A stretch of DNA of 19,133 nt from Actinomycetota bacterium (GCA_005888335.1 VAWY01000095.1:1-19133), one strand, 5' to 3'. Shown: positions 12,026-19,062, counted from the stretch's first letter. Made by a program: numbers and translations. The notes: a model not told the origin generated them from the sequence alone.

Positions 12026-12223
12026 ATGACGCGTTACTTCGTCGACTGCCGGGAGATGCCGAGCGAGATCGGCTGCGATCTCGCCATGGCGGGCAGCGAG
12101 GACCACCTCGTCGAGGCGGCGGCGGTTCACGCCGTGACGGCACACGGCCACGAGGACACGCCCGAGCTGCGCGAGATGATCCGCGGCGCAATGAAGGAGG
12201 AGATCCCGGGAGCGCTCGCGTAA
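12026..12223 (+). CDS. DUF1059 family small protein
   Basis: The 65-residue protein (MTRYFVDCREM...CDLAMAGSEDHLVEAAAVHAVTAHGHEDTPELREMIRGAM) matches the DUF1059 pattern: an N-terminal Cys pair and a conserved His-rich AVTAHGHxDTPELRE helix. It is small, soluble and of unknown biochemical role; Cys8, Cys17 and the histidines could bind a metal. A strong GAAGGAGGA site lies 7 nt before ATG 12026. Its stop codon overlaps the reading frame of the P450 that follows, which suggests coupled expression. Confidence 0.88.
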   Translation: MTRYFVDCREMPSEIGCDLAMAGSEDHLVEAAAVHAVTAHGHEDTPELREMIRGAMKEEIPGALA

Positions 12224-12285
12224 CGCTCGAAGCGCTCGACGCGGACCCGCACCCGCTGCTCGCGCGCCTGCGTGCGAGCGAGCCG

Positions 12286-13311
12286 GTGGCATGGGTCCCG
12301 GCGCTCGGCGCCTGGCTGGTCACGCGGCGCGACCTCGCGCTGGCGGTCCTGCGCGCCGACGCGACCTTCACGGTCGACGACCCGCGCTTCTCCACGGCGC
12401 GGGTCGTCGGGCCGAGCATGCTCTCGCTCGACGGCGACGAGCACGCGCGCCACCGCGCCCCGTTCGCCGCGCCGTTCCGGCTGGCGGCGGTGCACGCGCG
12501 CCTCGGCGCCGTCGTCGCCGAGGAGGCCGAGCGGCTCGCCGACGCGATCGCTCCGGCGGGGCGCGCCGAGCTGCGCCGCGAGTTCGCCGGACCTCTGGCG
12601 GCCGCGGTCGTCACGCGCGCGCTCGGGCTCGACGGCGCCGACACCGCGGCGGTCCTGCGCTGGTACGACGCGATCGTCGCCGCGGTGACGGGGGTGACCG
12701 CCGGGCGCCCGGTCAGCGCGGCGGGCCGCGAGGCGTTCGCCGAGCTGCGCGGCGCCCTGCTGCCGGTGGCCGCCGACGCCGGCGGGCTTGACCCCGACGA
12801 GGCAGTCTCCAACGCCGCGGTCCTCCTCTTCGGCGGCATCGAGACGACCGAGGGCATGATCGCCAACGCGGTCCTGCACCTGCTGACGCACCCCGAGGCG
12901 CTCGCGCTCGTGCGGGCCGATCCCGGGCTGGTGGCGGCGGCGATCGAGGAGTCGCTGCGCCTGGAGCCCGCCGCTGCGACGGTCGACCGCTACGCCACAC
13001 GCGACGTCGCGCTGGGCGGTGCGGCGATCGGCCGCGGCGACCTCGTCACCGTGTCGATCGCCGCCGCCAACCGCGATCCGGCGACGTTCCCCGACCCCGA
13101 CCGCTTCGACGTCCGGCGCGAGAACGCGCGCCAGCACCTCGCGTTCGCCGCCGGCCCCCACGTCTGCCTGGGCATCCACCTCGCCCGCCTCGAGGCGCAG
13201 ACCGCGATCGGCGTGCTGCTCGAGCGGTTCCCTGGCCTGCGCCTCGCCGGGCCGGCGGCGCCGCGCGGCCTGGTCTTCCGCAAGCCGCCGGAGCTGCGGG
13301 TGGTCTTCTAG
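12286..13311 (+). CDS. Cytochrome P450 (5' end uncertain)
   Basis: The three P450 signatures are intact: I-helix FGGIETTEG (about 12829-12855), EESLR ExxR motif (about 12946-12960) and haem loop FAAGPHVCLG (about 13144-13173) with the ligand Cys. The first usable in-frame start is GTG 12286 (341 aa). However, the upstream frame from about 12220 reads TLEALDADPHPLLARLRASEPVAW, which looks like genuine P450 N-terminus. At 12220 the codon is GTA, overlapping the DUF1059 stop as GTAA. A GTGA overlap would have been a normal coupled start. The gene may use a non-standard start, begin shorter, or be 5'-damaged. The product is a soluble bacterial class of unknown substrate that needs separate redox partners, none of which are seen here. 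Confidence 0.88.
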   Translation: MAWVPALGAWLVTRRDLALAVLRADATFTVDDPRFSTARVVGPSMLSLDGDEHARHRAPFAAPFRLAAVHARLGAVVAEEAERLADAIAPAGRAELRREFAGPLAAAVVTRALGLDGADTAAVLRWYDAIVAAVTGVTAGRPVSAAGREAFAELRGALLPVAADAGGLDPDEAVSNAAVLLFGGIETTEGMIANAVLHLLTHPEALALVRADPGLVAAAIEESLRLEPAAATVDRYATRDVALGGAAIGRGDLVTVSIAAANRDPATFPDPDRFDVRRENARQHLAFAAGPHVCLGIHLARLEAQTAIGVLLERFPGLRLAGPAAPRGLVFRKPPELRVVF

Positions 13312-13372
13312 TGCTGCGTCAGGTGACGATCGCTCCGCCGAACGGGGCGAACGTTGCCTGACGCGGCACTAG
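13308..13372. terminator. Very long hairpin spanning the P450 stop and the start of the next promoter
   Basis: The 65 nt fold into one stem. Position 13308 pairs with 13372 and so on inward to 13337/13343, leaving a 5-nt loop (13338-13342). Of 30 stem positions, 29 can pair in RNA, four of them G-U; the only mismatch is A13329/A13351. The outer arms (TAGTGCTGCGTCAGG and its near-complement) include the P450 stop TAG. The right end is the TAG of the TAGCCT box of the next gene. There is no T-run. It may be a terminator or a small mobile palindrome. Confidence 0.75.
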
Positions 13373-13375
13373 CCT
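13370..13375 (+). promoter_or_regulatory. -10 hexamer TAGCCT for the HAD gene
   Basis: TAGCCT ends 8 nt before ATG 13384 and there is no ribosome site. Its first three bases are the last bases of the long hairpin at 13308-13372. Confidence 0.4.
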
Positions 13376-13383
13376 CTTCGACC

Positions 13384-14052
13384 ATGCCCGCGCCCCGCCC
13401 ACCCGCGGCGGTCGTCTTCGACTGCGACGGCCTCCTGCTGGACACCGAGTCGGCCTGGTCGCGCGCCGAGGCCGTGCTCTACGGCCGCCGCGGGCACGCC
13501 TTCACGCTCGAGCACAAGCGCGAGCTGCTCGGCACGTCCGGGCCGCGGGCGCGCGGGATCATCGAGCGCCACCTCGGCCTGCCGGGCGAGGGCCGCGCGC
13601 TCATGGCCGAGCTGCACGAGCTCGTCTTCGCCGAGATCGCCCGCTCGGCGCCGCCCCAGCCGGGGGCGACCGACCTGCTCGCGGCGCTGCGCGCGAGGGG
13701 CGTGCCGGTCGGCGTGGCGTCGAACTCCCCGGCCGAGCTCGTCGACCTCGCGCTGCGGGTGGCCGGGCTCGCGGACGCGTTCGACGCCGTGGTCACCGCG
13801 GACCTGGTCGAGCGCCCCAAGCCCGCCCCGGACGTCTACGAGGCGTCGTGCCGCGCACTCGGCGTCCCGCCGCAGCGGGCGGTGGCGCTCGAGGACTCGC
13901 GCACCGGAGTGGCGGCCGCCAGGGCCGCCGGGCTGTTCGTGGTGGGCGTCCCGTCGCTCGAGGGCGTGACGCTTCCCGACGCGGATCTCGAGGCGCCGTC
14001 GCTGCGCGCCGCCGAGGTCTGGAGCGCCGTCGGGCTGCGGCTCGCCGCGTAG
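13384..14052 (+). CDS. HAD-superfamily phosphatase (phosphoglycolate phosphatase / beta-phosphoglucomutase-like)
   Basis: The 222-residue protein shows the four HAD motifs: VFDCDGLLLDTE (nucleophile Asp13, acid/base Asp15), VASNS (motif II), KPAPDVY (motif III Lys) and LEDSRTG (motif IV acidic pair). A helical cap domain lies between motifs I and II, at about residues 20-90. These enzymes hydrolyse small phosphate esters or isomerise hexose phosphates in the cytoplasm; the substrate cannot be assigned from sequence alone. ATG 13384 is chosen over in-frame codons 30 nt upstream because the DxD strand begins shortly after it and a TAGCCT box stands 8 nt before it. Confidence 0.92.
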   Translation: MPAPRPPAAVVFDCDGLLLDTESAWSRAEAVLYGRRGHAFTLEHKRELLGTSGPRARGIIERHLGLPGEGRALMAELHELVFAEIARSAPPQPGATDLLAALRARGVPVGVASNSPAELVDLALRVAGLADAFDAVVTADLVERPKPAPDVYEASCRALGVPPQRAVALEDSRTGVAAARAAGLFVVGVPSLEGVTLPDADLEAPSLRAAEVWSAVGLRLAA

Positions 14053-14063
14053 ACGGCCGTCTA
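14050..14063. terminator. Perfect 14-bp palindrome over the HAD stop codon
   Basis: TAGACGGCCGTCTA begins with the HAD stop codon TAG and ends with the TA of the next gene's TAGGCT box (14062-14067). It may be a short terminator or a protein-binding site. This is the same stop-to-box layout as the hairpin at 13308-13372. Confidence 0.4.
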
Positions 14064-14067
14064 GGCT
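14062..14067 (+). promoter_or_regulatory. -10 hexamer TAGGCT for the flippase-like gene
   Basis: TAGGCT ends 8 nt before GTG 14076 and there is no ribosome site. It overlaps the palindrome at 14050-14063 by two bases. Confidence 0.42.
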
Positions 14068-14075
14068 GATCGGCG

Positions 14076-15044
14076 GTGCCCGCCGCCGACGTCTCGTCCT
14101 TCTTCGACGCCGTCGACTCGTTCTTCTCGAGCCTCGCGGCGGTGCACTGGGGCTCGCTGCTGATCGGGCTGATCTGCTTCGGGATCTACCTCACGCTGCG
14201 CTCGCGCGCCTACTTCCACGCGCTGCGGGCCGCCTATCCGATCGAGCACATCCAGTGGCGGCGCATCTGGGGCGCGTACATCGCCGCGTACGGGTTCAAC
14301 AACGTCGTCCCGGCGCGCGGGGGCGACGTGATGAAGCTCTTCCTGGTCAAGACCTCGGTGCCGAACTCCACCTTCTCGGCCATCGGCTCGTCGTTCTTCG
14401 TCGAGGCGGTCTACGACGCGAGCATCGGCATCCCGGTGCTGCTGTTCGCGTTCACGCAGGGCGTCTTTCCGAAGCCTCCCGACTTCGCCGCCCTCGATGC
14501 CTTCGACCTGAGCTTCTTCGCCTCGCACGCGCGCTTCACGCTGTTCTTGATCACGGCGCTGGCCGTGCTCGGGCTGGTCGGCTTCGCGCTGCTGAGCCGG
14601 CGCGTCGTCGCGTTCTGGGCGCGCGTGCGCCAGGGCCTGACGATCCTCTTCGACCGCCGCCGCTACCTGCGCGAGGTGTGGCTCGTGCAGTTCGCCGGCT
14701 GGCTGTTTCGCTTCGCCGCGTTCTGGAACCTGCTCGAGGCGTTCGGCATCGGCGGCTCGGTGCGCAACGTGCTCCTCGTGCTGGGTGTCAACGCGGTGGC
14801 GTCGATCGTCCCGTTCACGCCGGGCGGCGCGGGGGTCCAGCAGGCGTTCCTCGTCAAGGTCTTCGCCGGCGCGGCGAGCGGCGCGACCGTCGCCGCGTAC
14901 TCGGTCGGCCAGCAGATCGCCATCGCGACGTTCTCGCTGGCCCTCGGGTTCGTCGCGCTGGTGGCGATCTTCCACTTCACCTCGTTCCGGGCGGTCATCG
15001 AGGCCGGGCGGGAGGCCCGTCAGGCGGAGGCGGCGACGAGTTGA
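14076..15044 (+). CDS. LPG synthase TM-region / flippase-like membrane protein
   Basis: This 322-residue polytopic membrane protein has the pattern of the lysylphosphatidylglycerol-synthase transmembrane (UPF0104) family. It has an early hydrophobic helix (SLLIGLICFGIYLTL), then NNVVPARGGDVMKLFLVK (about 75-92), the most conserved stretch. Later come helices with VPFTPGGAGVQQAFLV, the second family signature. It lacks the C-terminal aminoacyltransferase domain of MprF, so it is a lone TM domain that may flip lipid-linked substrates. The start is GTG 14076, with a TAGGCT box 8 nt upstream. Its stop overlaps the TTG start of the acetyltransferase (TTGA), giving a two-gene operon. Confidence 0.88.
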   Translation: MPAADVSSFFDAVDSFFSSLAAVHWGSLLIGLICFGIYLTLRSRAYFHALRAAYPIEHIQWRRIWGAYIAAYGFNNVVPARGGDVMKLFLVKTSVPNSTFSAIGSSFFVEAVYDASIGIPVLLFAFTQGVFPKPPDFAALDAFDLSFFASHARFTLFLITALAVLGLVGFALLSRRVVAFWARVRQGLTILFDRRRYLREVWLVQFAGWLFRFAAFWNLLEAFGIGGSVRNVLLVLGVNAVASIVPFTPGGAGVQQAFLVKVFAGAASGATVAAYSVGQQIAIATFSLALGFVALVAIFHFTSFRAVIEAGREARQAEAATS

Positions 15045-15640
15045 CGCGCTGGCCCGGCGCCGCCGCGCAGCTGGCCGGCCGGCGCGTCGTGCTCGAGCCG
15101 CTGGCCGACGCGCACGCCGGCGAGCTGTACCTCGCCGCGCAGGACCCGCGGATCTGGGAGTGGCTGGACCCCGACGCGTCGGCGTCGCCGCAGGCGTTCG
15201 CCGCGTGGTTCGCCGAGGCCGTGGCGGCGGCGCGGCGCGGCGAGGAGGTGCCCTTCGCGGTGCGCGACGCGCGCTCGGGCGCGGTCGTCGGCTCGACGCG
15301 CTACCTCGCGCTCGCCCCCGAGCACCACCGCCTGGAGGTCGGCTGGACGTGGTACGCCCCCGCGGTGTGGGGGACGGGCGTCAACGCGGAGTGCAAGCTG
15401 CTGCTCCTCGGCCATGCCTTCGAGCGCCTGGGCTGCCGGCGCGTCGAGCTCAAGACCGACGCGCGCAACGAGCGCTCGCGCGCCGCGATGCTCGCGCTGG
15501 GCGCGACGTTCGAGGGCGTCTTCCGCAAGCACATGCAGCGTCGCTACGGCGTGCGCGACACCGCCTGGTACAGCGTGGTCGACGACGAGTGGCCGGCGGT
15601 TCGCGCGCGGCTCGAGGAGCGTTTGCTCCGTTCGTGCTGA
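15041..15640 (+). CDS. GNAT-family N-acetyltransferase (RimJ/RimL-like)
   Basis: The 199-residue product starts at TTG 15041, overlapping the preceding stop as TTGA, with GGAGG at 15026-15030 ten nt before it. The central and C-terminal parts match GNAT acyltransferases of the RimJ/RimL type: VVGSTRYLAL (motif D strand), then LEVGWTWYAPAVWGTGVNAECKLLLLGHAFERLGCRRVELKTDARNERSR. The acetyl-CoA loop WGTGVN is an unusual form of the Q/RxxGxG/A loop. C-terminal TDARNERSRAAMLALGATFEGVFRKH is the classic N-x-x-S-x-x-x-L-x-x-x-G ending. The acceptor could be a protein N-terminus or a small amine. It is probably translated together with the flippase-like protein. Confidence 0.9.
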   Translation: MTRWPGAAAQLAGRRVVLEPLADAHAGELYLAAQDPRIWEWLDPDASASPQAFAAWFAEAVAAARRGEEVPFAVRDARSGAVVGSTRYLALAPEHHRLEVGWTWYAPAVWGTGVNAECKLLLLGHAFERLGCRRVELKTDARNERSRAAMLALGATFEGVFRKHMQRRYGVRDTAWYSVVDDEWPAVRARLEERLLRSC

Positions 15641-15649
15641 GCCGTGGCT

Positions 15650-15667
15650 GCCGGCATGGATGCCGGC
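15650..15667. terminator. Hairpin between convergent genes
   Basis: An 8-bp perfect stem (GCCGGCAT / ATGCCGGC) with a 2-nt gap lies 10 nt after the acetyltransferase stop. The gene on the other strand ends at 15716. A second short repeat, GGCC-GCA-GGCC, follows near 15697. It is a plausible terminator without a T-run. Confidence 0.5.
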
Positions 15668-15715
15668 CGGCCCCGGACTGCTCAGAAAGAGAATCCGGCC
15701 GCAGGCCGAAACCTC

Positions 15716-15982
15716 TTACTGAAGACCCTGGCGCGCCTCGCGCACCAGCGTCACGGCCTCGGGGAAGACCGTCGCCATCAAGCTGCGGATCTGCTGGGCC
15801 TGCTGTTCGGCGTTGCCCTGCACGTTGACGCGGTTGATCGCCGCGACGGTCATCTGCACGGCGAGGCCGATCGCGTTGTCGGCCCACGCGAGCCCCTGCT
15901 GGCGCTGCATCTGCTCGGCGAACTCGGCCATCCGCCGCTGCAGCTCGTCCGGGTCGCCGAAGAGGTTCTCCCAACCGCTCAT
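15716..15982 (-). CDS. Hypothetical small Gln-rich helical protein
   Basis: An 88-residue product starts at ATG 15982; GTG 15988 is an alternative start giving 90. It begins MSGWENLFGDPDELQRRMAEFAEQMQRQQG, a charged Gln-rich helix. A less polar helix follows (WADNAIGLAVQMTVAAINRVN), then a second Gln-rich helix and a C-terminal REARQGLQ. It looks all-helical, perhaps a coiled-coil dimer, with no Cys, no signal and no known motif. The minus strand has TAGCCT (15997-15992) 9 nt before the ATG, so transcription may be near-leaderless and divergent from the hydrolase-like gene at 16010. I do not recognise the family. Confidence 0.6.
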   Translation of the reverse strand: MSGWENLFGDPDELQRRMAEFAEQMQRQQGLAWADNAIGLAVQMTVAAINRVNVQGNAEQQAQQIRSLMATVFPEAVTLVREARQGLQ

Positions 15983-15991
15983 CTCCACGTG

Positions 15992-16001
15992 AGGCTAGCG
16001 T
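15992..16001. promoter_or_regulatory. Divergent promoter with overlapping -10 hexamers
   Basis: The plus strand reads TAGCGT (15996-16001), 8 nt before ATG 16010. The minus strand reads TAGCCT (15997 to 15992), 9 nt before ATG 15982. The two boxes share the TA at 15996-15997, the same geometry as at 412-421. Confidence 0.45.
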
Positions 16002-16009
16002 TCGCGCCC

Positions 16010-16735
16010 ATGCCTGTGGTCGAGGGCGCCGGGGTCGAGCTCGCCTACGACGAAGCCGGCGCCGGGCCGGCCGTCGTGCTGGTCCACGGGATGGCCGCCG
16101 ACCGCGCCATCTGGCCGCCCGAGATCGCCGGCGCGCGGACGATCGCCTACGACCGCCGCGGCTACGGCGAGTCGGGCGCGCCCGAGCCCTATGCCCGCAC
16201 GACGGTCGCCGAGCAGGCCGAGGACCTCGCCGCGCTCGTGCGCGCCCTGGACGCGGCGCCGGCCGTCGCGGCGGGCGCCGACCTCGGCGCCCTGGTCGTC
16301 CTCGACGTGCTCAAGCGCCACGCGGGAGTCCTGCGCGCCGCGGTCCTGATCGACCCGCCGGTCTTCCAGCTCGTCCGCGAGGCGCTCGAGCCGCTGGCCG
16401 CCGAGCGTCTGATGCTCGAGGAGGCGTTGCGCGACGGCGGACGCGAGCGGGCGGTCGAGGCCTGGCTCGCCACGCGCGGCGCCGCCGCCGGCGAGCGCCT
16501 GACCCGCGCCCGCCGCGATGCCGGCGCGTTCTTCGCCGACTACGGCGGCCAGGCGACGCTGCCGCTCAGCCGCGGCGACCTGCGGGCGATCGAGGTCCCG
16601 GTCGCGGTGCTCGACTCGGGCGGCGCGGCCGCCCACGCGCGGGCGGCGAGCGACGCTGTCGCGCGACTGCTGCCGGCCGCCCGGCGGGGCGGGACCGAGG
16701 ACGTCGCCGTGGCGCTGGCGGAGCTGCTCGGATGA
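16010..16735 (+). CDS. Alpha/beta-hydrolase-fold protein lacking the usual catalytic residues
   Basis: The 241-residue product has the fold's landmarks: an early VELAYDEAG strand, VVLVHGM (His26-Gly27 oxyanion loop) and IAYDRRGYGES. At the nucleophile elbow, where hydrolases have GxSxG, it reads GADLG (89-93), with Asp91 in the nucleophile position. Near the C-terminus, where the catalytic His should follow the last strand, the sequence is LPAARRGGTEDVAVALAELL with no His. It may use Asp as nucleophile, as in epoxide hydrolases and haloalkane dehalogenases, but without the catalytic His it could also be inactive. ATG 16010 is chosen because a TAGCGT box lies 8 nt upstream and the first strand follows at once. 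It overlaps the next gene by ATGA. Confidence 0.82.
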   Translation: MPVVEGAGVELAYDEAGAGPAVVLVHGMAADRAIWPPEIAGARTIAYDRRGYGESGAPEPYARTTVAEQAEDLAALVRALDAAPAVAAGADLGALVVLDVLKRHAGVLRAAVLIDPPVFQLVREALEPLAAERLMLEEALRDGGRERAVEAWLATRGAAAGERLTRARRDAGAFFADYGGQATLPLSRGDLRAIEVPVAVLDSGGAAAHARAASDAVARLLPAARRGGTEDVAVALAELLG

Positions 16736-17256
16736 CGCGGGTCATCGCGCTGCTGCGCGGGATCAACCTCGGTCCTCACAACCGCATCGCCATGGCGGAC
16801 CTGCGCGAGGCGCTCGAGCAGGCCGGCTACGCCGACGTGCGTACCCACCTCCAGAGCGGCAACGTCGTGCTCACCGCGGACCAGGCTCCCGACAAGGTGG
16901 CGCGAGTCGTCGAGGGGGCGATCGCCGAGCGCTTCGGGCTCGACGTCCCGGTGATCGTCCGTACGGCCGCCGAGATGCAGGCGGTGGTCGCCGCCGACCC
17001 GCTCGGCGACGTGGCCACGAAGCCGTCCTGGCGGTTCGTGGTGTTCCTGGCCGAGGAGCCCGATCCGGCCGCGCTGGACGCGATCGCCCAGGAAGACCTC
17101 GGGAGCGAGCGGATCGTCGCCGTCCGCCGCGAGCTCCACGTCTGGTGCCCGGAGGGCGTGCGCAAGAGCCGCGCGATGAAGCTGGTCAACCGGGTGGCCC
17201 CGGGGGCGACGTTCCGCAACTGGAACACCGTGACCCGGCTCGCCGAGATCGCTTAA
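16732..17256 (+). CDS. DUF1697 family protein
   Basis: The 174-residue protein begins TRVIALLRGINLGPHNRIAMADLREALEQAGY, the DUF1697 signature (an ALLRGIN strand, then a helix). Then come VRTHLQSGNVVL and, near the end, KSRAMKLVNRVAPGATFRNWNTV, the family's conserved C-terminal segment. DUF1697 proteins are small, soluble and of unknown function. The start ATG overlaps the preceding stop (ATGA), so it is translated with the hydrolase-fold protein; the pairing gives no clear functional clue. Confidence 0.93.
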   Translation: MTRVIALLRGINLGPHNRIAMADLREALEQAGYADVRTHLQSGNVVLTADQAPDKVARVVEGAIAERFGLDVPVIVRTAAEMQAVVAADPLGDVATKPSWRFVVFLAEEPDPAALDAIAQEDLGSERIVAVRRELHVWCPEGVRKSRAMKLVNRVAPGATFRNWNTVTRLAEIA

Positions 17257-17363
17257 GCACATTCCGCAGCGCGGCCGCGAGGACGCGCCGTTTCGCGTGC
17301 AGGCGGTGACTCTCGGGGTCGGGGCGGTGTTGCCGGGAGCAACATGGAACGAATCGAGACTGC
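17257..17363. other. Intergenic region before the secreted protein
   Basis: The 107 nt hold no credible gene. A GTTGC-CGGGA-GCAAC hairpin lies near 17333-17347, and no TANNNT box is correctly spaced from ATG 17364. No strong ribosome site is visible. Confidence 0.4.
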
Positions 17364-19052
17364 ATGAGCCGCCCCCTCACCACCCTTCTGCTCGCCGCCG
17401 CGCTCGCCGCGCCGGCCACCTCCCCGGCGGCGGCGGCGATCTCCGCCCCGCCCGCCGCCGGGCACAACATCACGGTCTTCCCCGACCGTGACTTCGTGCA
17501 CGTCGACGGCTACGCGCCCGGTCAGGCGCTCACGATCAGGGTGGTGCGCAACGGGACGGTCGTGGGCACGGCGAGCGGCTCGGCCGACGCGGCCGGGGTC
17601 TTGGAGGTCAACCACCCCGGCGGCGTCTGCTGGGACACGCTGACCCCGGACATCCTGCCCGGCGACGTCGTGCAGGCGCTGACGGATGCGGCCGTCCCCG
17701 CGGGCGACGCGACGACGACCGCGGACGTGGCCGTCACCGCCGGGCCGGCGCTCGACGCGGCAGGGCACGTCGTCGTCCACGGCATCGCCCGCGACGCGAC
17801 CGGCGCGCCGCTGCCCATCGGCCAGGTCGAGCAGCGGATGGTCAACGCCGCGGGCTTCACCGGGACCCAGCACAGGCGCGACGCGCGCGCCCCCGGCGAC
17901 GGCACGCTGACCTACGACGCGCCCGGCTCGATCCACTGGACCGCGACGTACGCGTTCACGGCCGCCGACAGAGCCACCGCGCTGGACCCGGCGACGATGA
18001 CGCGGGCGATGTGGCTCGGGGCGAACCCCCTGCTCCTCAACGAGCTGACGATCTCCGAGTTCGCCACGCCCGGCGGCCCGACGCCGGGCTGCAACGCGCC
18101 GCTGGCCCAGACCGCGATCACCACGCTCAGCCGCACGCTCGTCAACGCCGCCAACGCCGGACAGGACCTCACGGTCCAGGGCATCGCGCAGGGCGGCGCC
18201 GCGGGTGTCACCGGCGTCAGCGTCAGCGTGCCCGAGTCGGCCGGCAGCGCGCCCGTCGCCGCCACGCTCAGCCCTCCGGGCGCGGCCGGGCAGATGACCT
18301 GGGCGGCGACGATCCCCGCCGCCGCGCTCGCCGACGGCGCGCTGCCGCAGGGCGACTTCCACCTCGTGGCCACCTACGCCGGGCCGGGCGCCCCGCCGGC
18401 GGAGACGCGGACATTGCGCAAGGACACGATCGCCCCGGCGCCTCCCACGGCCACGCCCGCCCCGGGCACCTACACGACGGCGCAGGCCGTCTCGCTGAGC
18501 TCACCCGAGCCGGGCGCCGCCGTGCGCTACACGGTCGACGGCCGCGACCCGGTCGCCGCGAGCCCCGCGTTCGGCGCGCCGCTGTCGATCACGTCCTCGC
18601 TCGGCGTCCGGGCCGTCGCGGTCGACGCCGCGGGCAACGTCAGCCCGGTGGCCGCCTTCGACTACGCGATCGCGCCGCTCCAGCCCGTCGTCGTCCACGA
18701 CCCTGCCCCCGCTCCGGTCGTCGTCCACGACGCACCGCGAAGCAGCGGCGGACGGATCGCCGGTCTGCGCATCGCCGGCCGCGTCCGGCTGCGCGTCGCA
18801 CGGCATGCCGGCATCGCCGTCAGCTTCGTGGCGGGGACGGACGTCACGGTGGCGCGCCTGCGCCTCTTCAAGGCGGGCGCCCGCAAGCCCCTCGCCACCA
18901 AGCTCGTGGCGCTTGTGGCCTCCGGCCGCCAGACGGTTCACCTGCGGGCGCGCTCGGTGCGCGCCGGCCGCTATCGCGTCGAGGTCACCGGCGGACCGAG
19001 CGCCACGGCGCTCGGCCCGCCCGTCACGGCCGTGGTCACGCTGCGGCGTTAG
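17364..19052 (+). CDS. Secreted multi-domain protein with chitobiase-like C-terminal domain
   Basis: The 562-residue protein starts with a Sec signal peptide (TTLLLAAALAAPATSPAAAA). Several Ig/beta-sandwich-like parts follow (about 35-110, 120-190, 240-350), rich in Ala, Thr and Val. The segment at about 353-435 (PPTATPAPGTYTTAQAVSLSS, then AAVRYTVDGRDPVA and VRAVAVDAAGNVSPVAAFDYAI) matches the chitobiase/beta-hexosaminidase C-terminal fold common in exported actinobacterial proteins. A linker with a duplicated VVVHD motif (PVVVHDPAPAPVVVHDAP) leads to a basic C-terminal beta domain. No catalytic domain is recognised. It is likely an extracellular or surface protein with an adhesive or structural role. 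Two cysteines (GGVCWDT, TPGCNAP) could form a disulfide. The region 5' of the ATG shows no convincing ribosome site. Confidence 0.83.
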   Translation: MSRPLTTLLLAAALAAPATSPAAAAISAPPAAGHNITVFPDRDFVHVDGYAPGQALTIRVVRNGTVVGTASGSADAAGVLEVNHPGGVCWDTLTPDILPGDVVQALTDAAVPAGDATTTADVAVTAGPALDAAGHVVVHGIARDATGAPLPIGQVEQRMVNAAGFTGTQHRRDARAPGDGTLTYDAPGSIHWTATYAFTAADRATALDPATMTRAMWLGANPLLLNELTISEFATPGGPTPGCNAPLAQTAITTLSRTLVNAANAGQDLTVQGIAQGGAAGVTGVSVSVPESAGSAPVAATLSPPGAAGQMTWAATIPAAALADGALPQGDFHLVATYAGPGAPPAETRTLRKDTIAPAPPTATPAPGTYTTAQAVSLSSPEPGAAVRYTVDGRDPVAASPAFGAPLSITSSLGVRAVAVDAAGNVSPVAAFDYAIAPLQPVVVHDPAPAPVVVHDAPRSSGGRIAGLRIAGRVRLRVARHAGIAVSFVAGTDVTVARLRLFKAGARKPLATKLVALVASGRQTVHLRARSVRAGRYRVEVTGGPSATALGPPVTAVVTLRR

Positions 19053-19062
19053 CACCGGTGCT
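19051..19062. terminator. 12-bp palindrome between convergent genes
   Basis: AGCACCGGTGCT is a perfect palindrome that overlaps the last bases of the plus-strand stop TAG (19050-19052) and the last base of the minus-strand stop (19062-19064). It is a possible weak bidirectional terminator. Confidence 0.4.

Noticed and set aside
15644..16009. Upstream in-frame extension of the hydrolase-fold gene
   Set aside because: It runs antisense through the small gene at 15716-15982, shows no folded-domain features, and a well-spaced TAGCGT box marks ATG 16010.
16270..16295. Haloalkane dehalogenase or epoxide hydrolase assignment from the Asp in GADLG
   Set aside because: The GxDxG elbow alone is insufficient. 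The expected His and the other family residues were not found.
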